Part shown: positions 35,439 through 44,000 of the stretch, piece by piece | Layout: each line of letters starts with the position of its first letter | How positions within the stretch are numbered: the stretch's first letter is position 1 | Source: Planctomycetota bacterium | GTDB lineage: Bacteria > Planctomycetota > J058 > JAJDCP01 | Direction: 5' to 3' | Length of the DNA stretch: 64,000 bases | NCBI GenBank assembly: GCA_029260765.1 | Contig: JAJDCP010000091.1 | Coordinates: 95,679-159,678, forward strand | The notes under the pieces: model-generated | Databases searched by the model: none | What the model was told of the DNA's origin: nothing | Seen by the model: only the letters and a program-made list of their open reading frames with translations | Position numbers and translations under genes: made by a program

Positions 35439-36215
35439 TCAGGGAGCCTTGGCTGCGTCCCCGGATTCGGCCTTGGCTTCGTCCCCGGATTCGGACCTGG
35501 CACCGGCACCGGCCTCGGCCTCGGCCTCGGCCTCGGCCTCGGACTCTGCCGCAGTACTGCTGCGCCCGGTCAGATAGAGACCACAGACCAGCCCGACAGC
35601 CCCCCCGAGCGGCCCTGCCACCAACATGCCTCCTCCGGCACCCAGGGCGGTCTTCAGCCAGTCGCCGCGCGTCTTGCCTCCGGTGCGCGCTCCCTCGAAG
35701 CCTTCAAGCAGCGCATCCAACTCGGCCTGCCCGTCTTTGCCGGCCAGCGTGCGGGCGTGCTTGAACGCTTCAGCGGCTTTAGACTGCATCCCGAGCGCCC
35801 GAAAGCTCTGGCCCAGCACGACATACGCGTCGAGTCGCGTATCTCGGCCCAGCACCAACAATGCCTGGCGGGCAGCGTCGTCGTATGCCTTGAGCCCGTA
35901 CAGAGCCTGCGCGTAGAGCACGCGTACCTGGACCGTGTCCTCGCTGCGCAGCATGTGCTGGGCGAGCTCGACCGCCTCGGCGAAACCGCCCCGGCGCAAT
36001 TGGGCTTCGAGCCTCTCGGCGGGCTTCTGCAATTGCTGCTCGAGCTCTCGATGTGCCTCAACGACTTCTTGCATACGCTGCTCGGCCTGAGGATCATCGG
36101 GGTGCAGGTCGGGGTGCACCTCAAGCACCGCGCGCCGAAACGCAGCCTTGACCGCCTGCGAGCTCGTCAGGTCTTTGAGCTTGAGGATTTGGAGCGCTCT
36201 TTGGATACCGAACAC
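35439..36215 (-). CDS. J-domain protein with TPR-like helices and a glycine-rich membrane-like segment
   Basis: This 258-residue protein starts with a J-domain (about 1-70) carrying HPD in EVHPDLHPDD, which would stimulate a DnaK-type ATPase. TPR-like helices follow (about 75-165; AEAVELAQHMLRSEDTVQVR, DAYVVLGQSFRALGMQSKAAEAF), then a Gly/Ala-rich hydrophobic segment (GAGGGMLVAGPLGGAVGLVCGLYL, about 193-216) that may insert in a membrane. A low-complexity Ala/Glu tail is encoded by hexanucleotide repeats. The GTG start has AAGGGGG six bases upstream. It is divergent from the methyltransferase-like gene with 15 bp between starts. It lacks the Zn-finger and substrate domains of true DnaJ. Confidence 0.85.
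   Translation of the reverse strand: MFGIQRALQILKLKDLTSSQAVKAAFRRAVLEVHPDLHPDDPQAEQRMQEVVEAHRELEQQLQKPAERLEAQLRRGGFAEAVELAQHMLRSEDTVQVRVLYAQALYGLKAYDDAARQALLVLGRDTRLDAYVVLGQSFRALGMQSKAAEAFKHARTLAGKDGQAELDALLEGFEGARTGGKTRGDWLKTALGAGGGMLVAGPLGGAVGLVCGLYLTGRSSTAAESEAEAEAEAEAGAGARSESGDEAKAESGDAAKAP
35499..35546. repeat. Hexanucleotide tandem repeat encoding an Ala/Glu tail
   Basis: Eight hexamers in a row (GGCACC twice, GGCCTC five times, GGACTC) lie inside the J-domain gene. Read on the minus strand they give alternating Ala and Glu (Gly at one end). Copy-number change would lengthen or shorten the tail without a frameshift. Confidence 0.85.
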
Positions 36216-36230
36216 GAGCTGCCCCCTTCA

Positions 36231-37154
36231 GTGCGATACCTCTTTATAGCAACTGCACCTCCCGGTGAGGAGGAGCTTCGGGATTTCGAGGCCCGCAGCT
36301 ATGGGCTGCAGCCGACCTGCGACCCGCGGCTGTGGCTCGGAGAGCATCCCCATCGGGTAGCGACCACGGGGTTCCTCTGCGCGCGCCTGGTGCGGCCTCT
36401 GGTCGCGCGCACCTATGCCGGGTTGCTGCGGCAGGCGCGTCGACGCGCCGACGACGCACCGAGCTACCGCATGGAGATCTGGCCAGACAAGAAAGGCCAG
36501 CGCCGTCTGCAGCGCCGCATGGCTGAGACCCTGGGGTCCATCCTCTGGGGTCGCCCCGAGCCGCGGCAGCCCGAGGAACACGTGGTCTGGGTGCGCGGCC
36601 GCGGCATCCAGTTCCTTGGCCAGCTCGAAGAACGCGTCAAGAACCGCTTCGCCCACCTGCAGACCCGCCCCTACCGCAACAGCCAGTCACTCCCGGACCG
36701 GCTGGCGCGCGTTGCGATCAATCTGGGGCGGCGGCCTGGCGAGAAGACCTGGGACCCGATGTGCGGCACAGGCACCTTGCTGTTGCATGGCGCAGCGCAA
36801 GACCTCCCGATGCTGGGCTCGGACAGCAACCGCAAGCTGTGCCACATGGCGCGGGCCAACCTGCATGCCTTGCAGCTGCGTGCTCACGTTGTGCACGCCA
36901 ACGCCCTGCAGCCCTGCCTGGTCGCTGACCGGATCGTGACGGATTTTCCCTACCGATTGATGACCCATTGGCCTGAAGGGGAAGAGCTTCGAATTCTCAC
37001 CGCGCTCCAAGGCGCCGCCCGGCGCTTCGTGCTGATCCACAGCGAACCATTGACTCCGATCCTGGCCGGCTTGGGATTCAGGATCCGATGCGAGGGCGTG
37101 TTCCGCAAAGGCGGCCTGAAACGCCACCTGGTGCTGGCGAACGCGCCTGGGTGA
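36231..37154 (+). CDS. RNA/DNA methyltransferase-like protein
   Basis: This 307-residue protein has the Trm11/RlmL-type methyltransferase layout. An N-terminal half with VWVRGRGIQFLG is followed by LPDRLARVAINLG and the SAM-binding WDPMCGTGTLLLHGA, then GSDSNRKLCHMARANL and the catalytic-loop position VTDFPYRL. Active members of the family have (D/N/S)PP(Y/F) at that position; here it is DFPY, so the substrate or activity may differ. The start is taken as GTG at 36231, giving MRYLFIATAPPGEEEL; no ribosome binding site is visible and the transcript may be nearly leaderless. It is divergent from the J-domain gene and precedes the microcompartment operon by 92 bp. Confidence 0.75.
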   Translation: MRYLFIATAPPGEEELRDFEARSYGLQPTCDPRLWLGEHPHRVATTGFLCARLVRPLVARTYAGLLRQARRRADDAPSYRMEIWPDKKGQRRLQRRMAETLGSILWGRPEPRQPEEHVVWVRGRGIQFLGQLEERVKNRFAHLQTRPYRNSQSLPDRLARVAINLGRRPGEKTWDPMCGTGTLLLHGAAQDLPMLGSDSNRKLCHMARANLHALQLRAHVVHANALQPCLVADRIVTDFPYRLMTHWPEGEELRILTALQGAARRFVLIHSEPLTPILAGLGFRIRCEGVFRKGGLKRHLVLANAPG

Positions 37155-37246
37155 CACGTCTTCCCGGGAGCTTGCGTTTCCGGCGGGGCTCGACTATGAT
37201 TGGCCGCTCTTGAGGCAACAGCACGGGAAGCGGGGCAGAGCGGGCC

Positions 37247-38887
37247 TTGGAGCGCGACAGCGACCTACTCTCCAGACAAGAAGCACGCGATCTGCTGGCC
37301 CGGGCATCCCGAGCGCAGAGCGCGCTGGCTTCGCTCGACCAGGCGGCTACCGACCGTATCGTGGCCGCGATGGTTGAAGCGGGCGCCTCACAGGCTGGAT
37401 TTCTGGCAAAACTGGCAGTCGATGAGACTGGCTACGGCAAGGTCGACAGCAAGCGTGCCAAGAACCTGTTCTCGACCGAGTTCACGTGGGAGCAGCTGAA
37501 ACACGAGCGTACCGTGGGCGTCCTGAGCCACGACGCCGCGCGGGGAGTCATTGAGATCGCCGAGCCCTTCGGCGTGGTCGCGGCGGTCATTCCCTGCACC
37601 AATCCAACCTCCACGGCGCTGTTCAAGTGCATCATCGCCCTGAAAGCCCGTTGTGCGATCGTCGTCAGTCCGCATCCACGGGCTGTCGATTGCATCGCGC
37701 GCAGCTGCGAAGCACTCTACAAAGCCGCCCTGCGTGCGGGCGCTCCCGAGGGCTGCATCGGCTGGATGCGGCATTCGACCATCGCTGGTACGCAAGAGCT
37801 GATGTCCCACAGACATACGCGCGTCATTCTGGCAACTGGTGGCTCGGGTCTGGTTGCCGCGGCCTACAGCTCCGGCAAGCCCGCCTATGGCGTGGGACCC
37901 GGGAACGTGCCGTGTGTTGTCCATAGCTCCGCCGATCTTGCTGCGGCGGCAGCCGCCATCATCGCCAGCCAGAGTTTTGATTGGGGCACGATCTGCTGTT
38001 CTGAGCAGTCCATTGTGACCGAGCAGGCGCTCTGGCCCGAGTTGCTCGAAGAGCTGCGGGGACGCGGCGCCTGGCTGTGCTCGGACGTCGAGACGCGCAA
38101 ACTCGAGCAGATCGCGCGTCGCGGCACACTGATGAACCCGGACATCGTGGGGCACTCGCCGCAGGCGATCGCTCAGCTGGCGGGCTTCGAGGTGCCGAAA
38201 AGCACGCAGGTTCTGCTCGCCTACCAGAGCGGAGTGGGCGATGCCCATCCGTTGAGCATCGAAATCCTGGCGCCCATCTTGTCGGTCTACCCCGAACCGG
38301 ACTTCGAGGCGGTCGAGAAACGTGCGGCGGAGGTCTTGCGCTTCGGCGGCGAAGGCCACACCTTTTCGATCCATGCCCGTGACGAACTCGTGATCGAACG
38401 TCTGGCCATGAGCATGCCCGCCTTCCGCATCCTGGTCAACTCGCCATCTACGCAGGGCTCGATCGGGCTCAGTACAGGCTTGCTGCCGTCGATGAGCCTC
38501 GGCTGCGGCTCGTTGGGCTCGAACATCGCATCCGACAACATCTCTTCACGGCACCTGATCCAGCGCAAGCGGATCGCGCACGGGCTCGCCGCGTCGGCAG
38601 CCCCGAGCGCTGCGCGTGGCGCGCAAGTGCAGAAGAGCTCGGCCGACCCTGCGCCAGGGACGGGCAGGCCTCCTGCCTCCCGCACAGCTTCCAAAGGCCC
38701 CGCTCCGGCCGCCCCTTCCCCTGCCGCGTCGCACGCAGGGGGGGCGCTCAGTGCTGAGGCCATCGAGCAGATTCTTGCTCAGTCGCCCGTCGGCAACAAG
38801 ACTACCAGAAACCGTCCGGAAACCAACCAGAGCCCGCTCTCTTCTGCGGCCATCGAGGCCATCTTGAGCGAAGGCCTGGGCATCTGA
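37247..38887 (+). CDS. Microcompartment CoA-acylating aldehyde dehydrogenase with two encapsulation helices
   Basis: This 546-residue enzyme oxidises an aldehyde to its acyl-CoA with NAD+, as do PduP/EutE inside bacterial microcompartments. Visible are the substrate/NAD regions VIPCTNPTSTALFK and ATGGSGLVAAAY, the catalytic Cys in WGTICCSEQS (Cys250), and the C-terminal NSPSTQGSIGLS. After residue 447 an Ala/Pro/Ser-rich linker leads to two short amphipathic helices, LSAEAIEQILAQ (501-512) and LSSAAIEAILSEGL (531-544). These match the encapsulation-peptide pattern that docks cargo to shells; having two in tandem is unusual. The start is a TTG at 37247. First gene of the operon with BMC-H and BMC-T downstream. 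Confidence 0.9.
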   Translation: MERDSDLLSRQEARDLLARASRAQSALASLDQAATDRIVAAMVEAGASQAGFLAKLAVDETGYGKVDSKRAKNLFSTEFTWEQLKHERTVGVLSHDAARGVIEIAEPFGVVAAVIPCTNPTSTALFKCIIALKARCAIVVSPHPRAVDCIARSCEALYKAALRAGAPEGCIGWMRHSTIAGTQELMSHRHTRVILATGGSGLVAAAYSSGKPAYGVGPGNVPCVVHSSADLAAAAAAIIASQSFDWGTICCSEQSIVTEQALWPELLEELRGRGAWLCSDVETRKLEQIARRGTLMNPDIVGHSPQAIAQLAGFEVPKSTQVLLAYQSGVGDAHPLSIEILAPILSVYPEPDFEAVEKRAAEVLRFGGEGHTFSIHARDELVIERLAMSMPAFRILVNSPSTQGSIGLSTGLLPSMSLGCGSLGSNIASDNISSRHLIQRKRIAHGLAASAAPSAARGAQVQKSSADPAPGTGRPPASRTASKGPAPAAPSPAASHAGGALSAEAIEQILAQSPVGNKTTRNRPETNQSPLSSAAIEAILSEGLGI

Positions 38888-38909
38888 GGAACAAAGAAGG
38901 AGCCTTCCG

Positions 38910-39218
38910 ATGAATCAAACTGCACTCGGACTGATCGAGACCAGAGGAATGGTCGGCGCGGTCGAAGCAGCGGACGCGATGGTCAAGGCGGCCCGCGTCG
39001 TGCTGCTCGACAAGACGCTGGTCGGTGGCGGCTACGTCACCGTGATGTGCCGCGGCGAAGTCGGAGCGGTCAAAGCGGCCACCGACGCAGGTGCCGTTGC
39101 AGCCAAGAGGGTTGGCGAGCTCGTGTCGGTCCATGTGATTCCCCGGCCTCATAGCGACGTCGAGAAGATCCTGCCGTCAGACCCGACCGCGAAAGCCTCT
39201 GGCAAAGCGAAGAAGTAG
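38910..39218 (+). CDS. BMC-H microcompartment shell protein
   Basis: This 102-residue single-BMC-domain protein should form the hexagonal tiles of a microcompartment shell. The family signature is clear: ALGLIETRGMVGAVEAADAMVKAARV at the start, VGGGYVTVMCRGEVGAVKAAT, and HVIPRPHSDVEKILP at the end, followed by a short Lys-rich tail. The pore loop, between the third and fourth strands, would include GEVG. AAGGAG precedes the ATG, 22 bp after the dehydrogenase stop, so the two are co-transcribed. Confidence 0.96.
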   Translation: MNQTALGLIETRGMVGAVEAADAMVKAARVVLLDKTLVGGGYVTVMCRGEVGAVKAATDAGAVAAKRVGELVSVHVIPRPHSDVEKILPSDPTAKASGKAKK

Positions 39219-39243
39219 GCGATTCCTTTCACAAGCGCGCCCC

Positions 39244-39262
39244 CCGCCGCTGAGCGCGGCGG
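39244..39262 (+). other. Intercistronic hairpin between the two shell genes
   Basis: CCGCCGC and GCGGCGG form a 7-bp stem with a 5-base loop in the 83-bp gap between the BMC-H and BMC-T genes, with only a weak T tail (GTATTT) after it. It could stabilise the upstream message or partly terminate, giving more BMC-H than BMC-T. Confidence 0.45.
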
Positions 39263-39301
39263 CGCCGTATTTCCATCGGCCCCGGCCTGGAGACTGTCAG
39301 C

Positions 39302-39922
39302 ATGGTAACCCTCAGAACCTATGTCTTTCTCGATGTGATGCAGCTGCAGTTCGCATCCTTCGTGGCCTCAACGGCCCGCGGCTACCTGCCGGTCGCCGAG
39401 CAGGCCTCGCTGTGGGTCGAGATCGCCCCCGGCATCGAGATCAACCGCGTGACGGACCTGGCCTTGAAGAAGACTCAGGTCAAGCCGGGCGTGCAAGTCG
39501 TCGAGCGCGCGTACGGTCTGCTCGAGGTGCACAGCTTCGATCAGGGCCAGGTGCGGGCGGCGGGCGCGGCCATCCTTGACGGGCTGGGATTGACGGCCGA
39601 GCAACGCATGAAGCCGAAGATCATCTCCCAGCAGGTGATCACAAACCTCGACCCCTACCAGACGATGTTGATCAACCGCAACCGCAAGGGCAACATGATC
39701 CTGGCAGGGCAAACCCTGTACGTCCTCGAGGTGCTACCGGCTGGCTACGCCGTATTGGCTGCCAATGAAGCGGAAAAGGCCAGCCCGATCTCGATCGTCG
39801 ATATCCGTCCGTATGGCGCATTCGGCCGGGTCTACCTGGCCGGTACCGACTCGCACATCCACGAGGGGGTCAAGGCCATCGAAGCGGCTCTGCAGGCGAT
39901 CACCGGTCGGGAGGCCAGCTGA
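39302..39922 (+). CDS. BMC-T (tandem BMC domain) shell protein
   Basis: This 206-residue protein has two BMC-like halves in one chain and should form trimers that mimic hexamers (pseudohexamers) in the shell. It closely follows the family of trimeric shell proteins known from Haliangium ochraceum (from memory): LRTYVFLDVMQLQFASFVA, RGYLPVAEQASLWVEIAPG, VVERAYGLLEVHSFDQGQV, then the second half with NRNRKGNMILAGQTLYVLEV and AGYAVLAANEAEKASPI. The two halves are circularly permuted relative to BMC-H, as in that group. GGAGA precedes the ATG. The stop abuts the yqeY start. Confidence 0.92.
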   Translation: MVTLRTYVFLDVMQLQFASFVASTARGYLPVAEQASLWVEIAPGIEINRVTDLALKKTQVKPGVQVVERAYGLLEVHSFDQGQVRAAGAAILDGLGLTAEQRMKPKIISQQVITNLDPYQTMLINRNRKGNMILAGQTLYVLEVLPAGYAVLAANEAEKASPISIVDIRPYGAFGRVYLAGTDSHIHEGVKAIEAALQAITGREAS

Positions 39923-40375
39923 ATGGGAATCTCCGAAGAGCTGACGCAACGCCTCAAGGCGGCCATGCGGGCCAAGGACAAGATCGCCCTCGCAGCTGTG
40001 CGCAGCCTCAAGAGTGCGATCATGGTCGAAGAGCGCAGAGGTGAGCTGCACAGCCTGACCGAAGCTGAGAAGCAGAAGTTGGTGCGTCGCCTGGTCAAAC
40101 AGCGTCAGGAGTCGGCGACCATCTTCGCCGAGAAGGGCCGCAACGAGGCAGCCGAGGTCGAACGGGCGGAGCTCAAGGTGCTCGAGACCTTTCTCCCCCA
40201 AGGCTTGTCCGGCGACGAGATCGCTAAACTGGCCGCGGACGCGGTCGCCGAATCGGGCGCGAGCTCGCTCAGAGAGTTGGGCCTGGCGATGCGCCTGGCG
40301 AAGGAAAAAGCGGCGGGTCGCGCCGATGGCAAGACCCTGGCCGACGCGGTCAAAGCTCTGCTGCAAGGCTCCTGA
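39923..40375 (+). CDS. yqeY: GatB/YqeY domain protein
   Basis: This 150-residue protein is a stand-alone YqeY domain: RLKAAMRAKDKIALAAVRSLKSAI, the central RLVKQRQESATIF, and the C-terminal LPQGLSGDEIAKL with DGKTLADAVKALL. The domain also occurs at the C-terminus of GatB, the tRNA amidotransferase subunit, where it contacts tRNA. YqeY proteins are widespread and of uncertain role. Its ATG begins one base after the BMC-T stop, with GGGAGG ahead, so it is transcribed with the shell genes, probably without functional relation. Confidence 0.92.
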   Translation: MGISEELTQRLKAAMRAKDKIALAAVRSLKSAIMVEERRGELHSLTEAEKQKLVRRLVKQRQESATIFAEKGRNEAAEVERAELKVLETFLPQGLSGDEIAKLAADAVAESGASSLRELGLAMRLAKEKAAGRADGKTLADAVKALLQGS

Positions 40376-40383
40376 GGACGCTG

Positions 40384-41043
40384 ATGGATCCGCACCTGCA
40401 TCTGATCACCCGCGACCCGGCATTTGTTCCTGATGCCGCCCATGTGGAACGGTTCAAGAGCTTCTTGTTGGAAGAAGGCGTGCTGGCGCTCAACGAAACC
40501 GGGCAGCTCGAGACGGGCCCCGAGCTGGGCAAGTTGATCGAGCAGACAGGCCCCTTCGAGCTGCGTGGCAAAGGTCAGCTGCAAGCCCGTGTGCCGGTGC
40601 GGCTGAGCGTGCATCGTGAACCGGAATACTTCTTTCCCGCCGCGAGCAACTTCGGCGCCCGCTGTCCGAAGTGCAGCGAGGCGCTTGCGCTCAAAGCGTG
40701 GCAACGGGCGATGGAGCGTTGGGAGAAATCGGGCAAGAAGAACCGGCTGGTGTTGTGCAAGGCGTGCGAGAAGCGGGTCGACCTCAACGACCTGGTCTAC
40801 GCATCCTCCCGGGGTTTCTCGCGCTTCTCGTTGGACATCGTCGGCCTGCACACGGCCAACTGCGCTCTGCAGTGGACCTACCTCGAAGTGCTCGAAGACA
40901 AGCTGGGCTCCGCCCTGAGCGTCGTGCTCGATCAAGTCGACCGTGCGCGTGAGACCGAGCCGCCGGGCCATGGCAAGCCCAAGCTCAGCAAGCCCAAGCT
41001 CAGCAAGGCACGCAAAGCCAAGGGCAAGCGTAAGAAACGCTGA
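40384..41043 (+). CDS. Zn-ribbon protein of unknown function
   Basis: This 219-residue protein has no recognised family. Residues about 25-65 form a helical/strand region (LLEEGVLALNETGQLETGPELGKLI). A zinc-ribbon-like pair of Cys motifs (CPKCSEAL about 93-100 and CKACEKRVD about 124-132) brackets a basic helix. After a conserved-looking SSRGFSRFSLDIVGLHTANC comes a very basic tail of repeated KPKLSK units, suggesting nucleic-acid binding. It is the last gene of the microcompartment/yqeY operon, 8 bp after yqeY, and converges with the TPR kinase gene. Confidence 0.72.
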   Translation: MDPHLHLITRDPAFVPDAAHVERFKSFLLEEGVLALNETGQLETGPELGKLIEQTGPFELRGKGQLQARVPVRLSVHREPEYFFPAASNFGARCPKCSEALALKAWQRAMERWEKSGKKNRLVLCKACEKRVDLNDLVYASSRGFSRFSLDIVGLHTANCALQWTYLEVLEDKLGSALSVVLDQVDRARETEPPGHGKPKLSKPKLSKARKAKGKRKKR

Positions 41044-41090
41044 GCAGGGTTTTCCAGTACCCTGCGGTCACAAGCCGCCGCACTCCAGTC

Positions 41091-44000
41091 TTACTCTCCC
41101 GCGAGCCGGCGGGTCTCTTCAAGCACAGCTTCGAGCGTGCGCAACTCGGCCTCGGCTTCCGTCTGTAGCCTGGCCAGCTCTCGATGCAGCTCGACAGCCC
41201 TCTCCAGAAAGGGCAGCGCCGCACGGAAGTTGCCCCGGGCGTGGGAGACCGAGCCCAGCTTGAAAAAGGCCACCGACAGGTCGCGCAACGACCCCGGGCC
41301 GGGGTCGAGCTCGGCGAGCCCCTCGCGCAGCTCGAGGCTCTCGGAATACGCTTGTCGGGCGGGCTCGAAGCGTCTTCGGCGCATCTCCACATCGCCACTC
41401 TTCTCCAGGCTGACGCTCAAGTCTCGGCGTGCTCGTGCTGAGCTGCTGTCGAGCTCGGAGAGCTGGCGGGTGAGATCGAGCGCTTCCCGATAGTAGGCGG
41501 CAGCGCTGTCCAGCTCGAGGGTCTGCTCCGCCAAGCGGCCGGCCCGATCGAGAGCCCGGGCAAGGTCACGCCGGGCTTGTGCGCTGCTGGGATCTCGCTG
41601 GGCCAGGTCGCGGAAGAGCTCGAGGCTCTCCGCCCAGGTTTCAGCGGCCTCGATGGGAGCGCCCTCGGCCAGCGCAGCATCCCCCAGGTCACCGAGCGCC
41701 AGAGCAAGTCCCCGCAGCGCAGGCACGCTGGCCGGATCCTCGGCGACCAGGCCGCGTTCGAGCTGCAAGCGCTCTTCGAACAGCGCCCGCGCAGACAGGA
41801 CCTGGCCGCGGTACAGCTCGAGCTCCCCCACCCGCTCAAGGCTGGCGCCCAGGTCCTCGCGCAACATCGCGCTGGCCGGTTGCTCAGCCCACAGCTGCCG
41901 CCGCAAGACCAGGCTCTCCTGGTAGTGCTCCATGGCAGCATCCCAGGCGCCCGCGGCCCGCAGTCCGTCGCCGGCCCGCTCGAGATACACGCCCAGGTCC
42001 CGCAGATTCGACGGGCTCGGGTCTGTGGCCTGCGTGTCCCGAGCCAGCTGCAAGGCGCGCTCGAACAACTGCCGCGCAGATTCCCCGAGGCCTTGAAGAA
42101 GGTGTAGCTCGCCACGCGACGCCAGGCTCAGCTGCAGATTGCGCCGTAGCTCTTCAGCATCGGCGTCGGCCTCGCTGAGCTCTTCGGCGAGCCAAAGACA
42201 TCGTGTGAAGACCTCGGCAGCCTGGCTGAGATGCCCCTGACGCTGCAGGCATTGACCGAGCGTACGCAGCGCAAAGCAGAGCTCGAGTTGCGGCTCGATC
42301 TCGCCGGGAGCCTCTGCGGCCAGCTGCTCGAACATCACCACCGCGCGCTCCAGGTCGCGCCGGGCGCCGACCAGGTCTCCCTCGAGCTGCAGCTTGAAGC
42401 GTCCGACTTGCAGCTCGGAGAAGGCTGCCCCCCACGAGACCTCACTCTCCGCGACGTCTGTGGCACGCAGCTCCTGCCAGCCCTCCCGCGCGACTTCGAG
42501 AATCTCGCGGGCCAAGCGGTGTGCGCTCTGCGAGCCCAGCTGCCGCAGCAGTTTCTGCTGCACCTCTGTGGCCAGTGTGTTCAGCAGCTCCTGGACCAGC
42601 CGGCCGCGGCGGTCGGCGTATTCTTTCTGCTCACGCACCCGTTCGAGCTCCTGGGCGATGATGCGGTCCCTCACCAGCAGCTGGTGGTTCTTGACCGCCA
42701 GAGAATCCGCGCTGCGCGCCAGCTCTCGGCTCTGCTGGGAGATCTCGGAGTGCATATTGCCCAGCACCAGCAAGCCTGTCAGCAGGCCCGCCACAATGAT
42801 CAACACGGACAGCCCCAGAGCCAGGCTCAGTCGGCGTTTGGCGCGTTGGCTGGCCCGGCGCCGCGCGCGGGCCTCCGTGAGCGCGCCACGCAGGCTGCGG
42901 GCCTCCTCATGAGCATGCGGAAGGCGCGCCGCCAGCGCCTCTGCCAGACCGTGGTCGCCCAGCCGCAAGGCTGTCCAGGCATAGGCCTGGCGCGCCTCAC
43001 GCTCGCCGCGCTGGGCCGCGGGGTTCCCGGGCCACAGGCCGCGAGCCTGGGCGAAGCCAGCAACGGCTTCGGCGAAGGCCTCATACAGACCGTTGCGGGC
43101 GGGTTCCTCGGCAAGCTCGGCGCGAGCCTGGCGCACGCACTCCTGCAACTGTTGTTCCGCCTGGTCGCTCACTCGCAGGCTCTCGCGGTGGCTGAGGTAG
43201 GCAGCCAGCTCTGCCTGCATCGAGCGCACATCCGGGTAGCGTGCCTCGGGTTCAGGACTGAGCGCGCGCTGGCAGATCGCCCGCAACTCCGCGGGGAGCC
43301 CCGGGTCGAGCTCAGGTACTGTGCCGCGTGACGCCCGCGCCACGACCTCCATGAAGGCGGCCCCGGGGTGCGGTGGTTGCCCGCTGAGGATCTCGAACAA
43401 TGTGCCTCCGAGCAGGTACACATCGGTCCAGGGCCCGACCGAGTCTCCTCGACCATCGGCCAACTCCGGCGCGAGATAGCTGGGCGTGCCGCAGGGACTG
43501 GTAATGGCCGACCGGTGGCGTACCTGCGAGCCTGGCTGCTCGTCCCCAAAAGACACCGCCAGGCCCCAGTCCATCAGCTGCACCTCGCCGAACTCCCCGA
43601 GCATCACGTTGGCGGGCTTGAGGTCGTTGTGCAGGATCTCGCGGCTATGGGCATAGGCGACAGCGTGCATGACCTGCTGGAGGATCGGCAGATGCAAGTC
43701 CAGCGCTCCGGGCTGCTCTTCGAGCAGCTTCTGCCAGGTGCGTCCAGCGACCAGTTTCATCGCCAGGAACAACTCGCCATCGGGCGTCGCCCCGACCTCG
43801 TAGACGGGGACGATGTTCGGATGTTGCAGCTGGCCGTTGACCAGGGCCTCGGCGATGAAATGCCGGCGCGCGAAGCGGGTCCCCAGGTCGCTGTCGACGT
43901 CGCTGCGGCGCAGCTTCTTCAGCGCCACCTCTCGGTCGAGGCTGCGCTGGTGGCCGCGATAGACCACTCCCATGCCGCCCCTGCCGATGGGCTGGCCAGC

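Noticed and set aside
35757..36230. Upstream extension of the methyltransferase-like frame
   Set aside because: It runs antisense through the J-domain gene, whose HPD motif and ribosome binding site make it the real gene.
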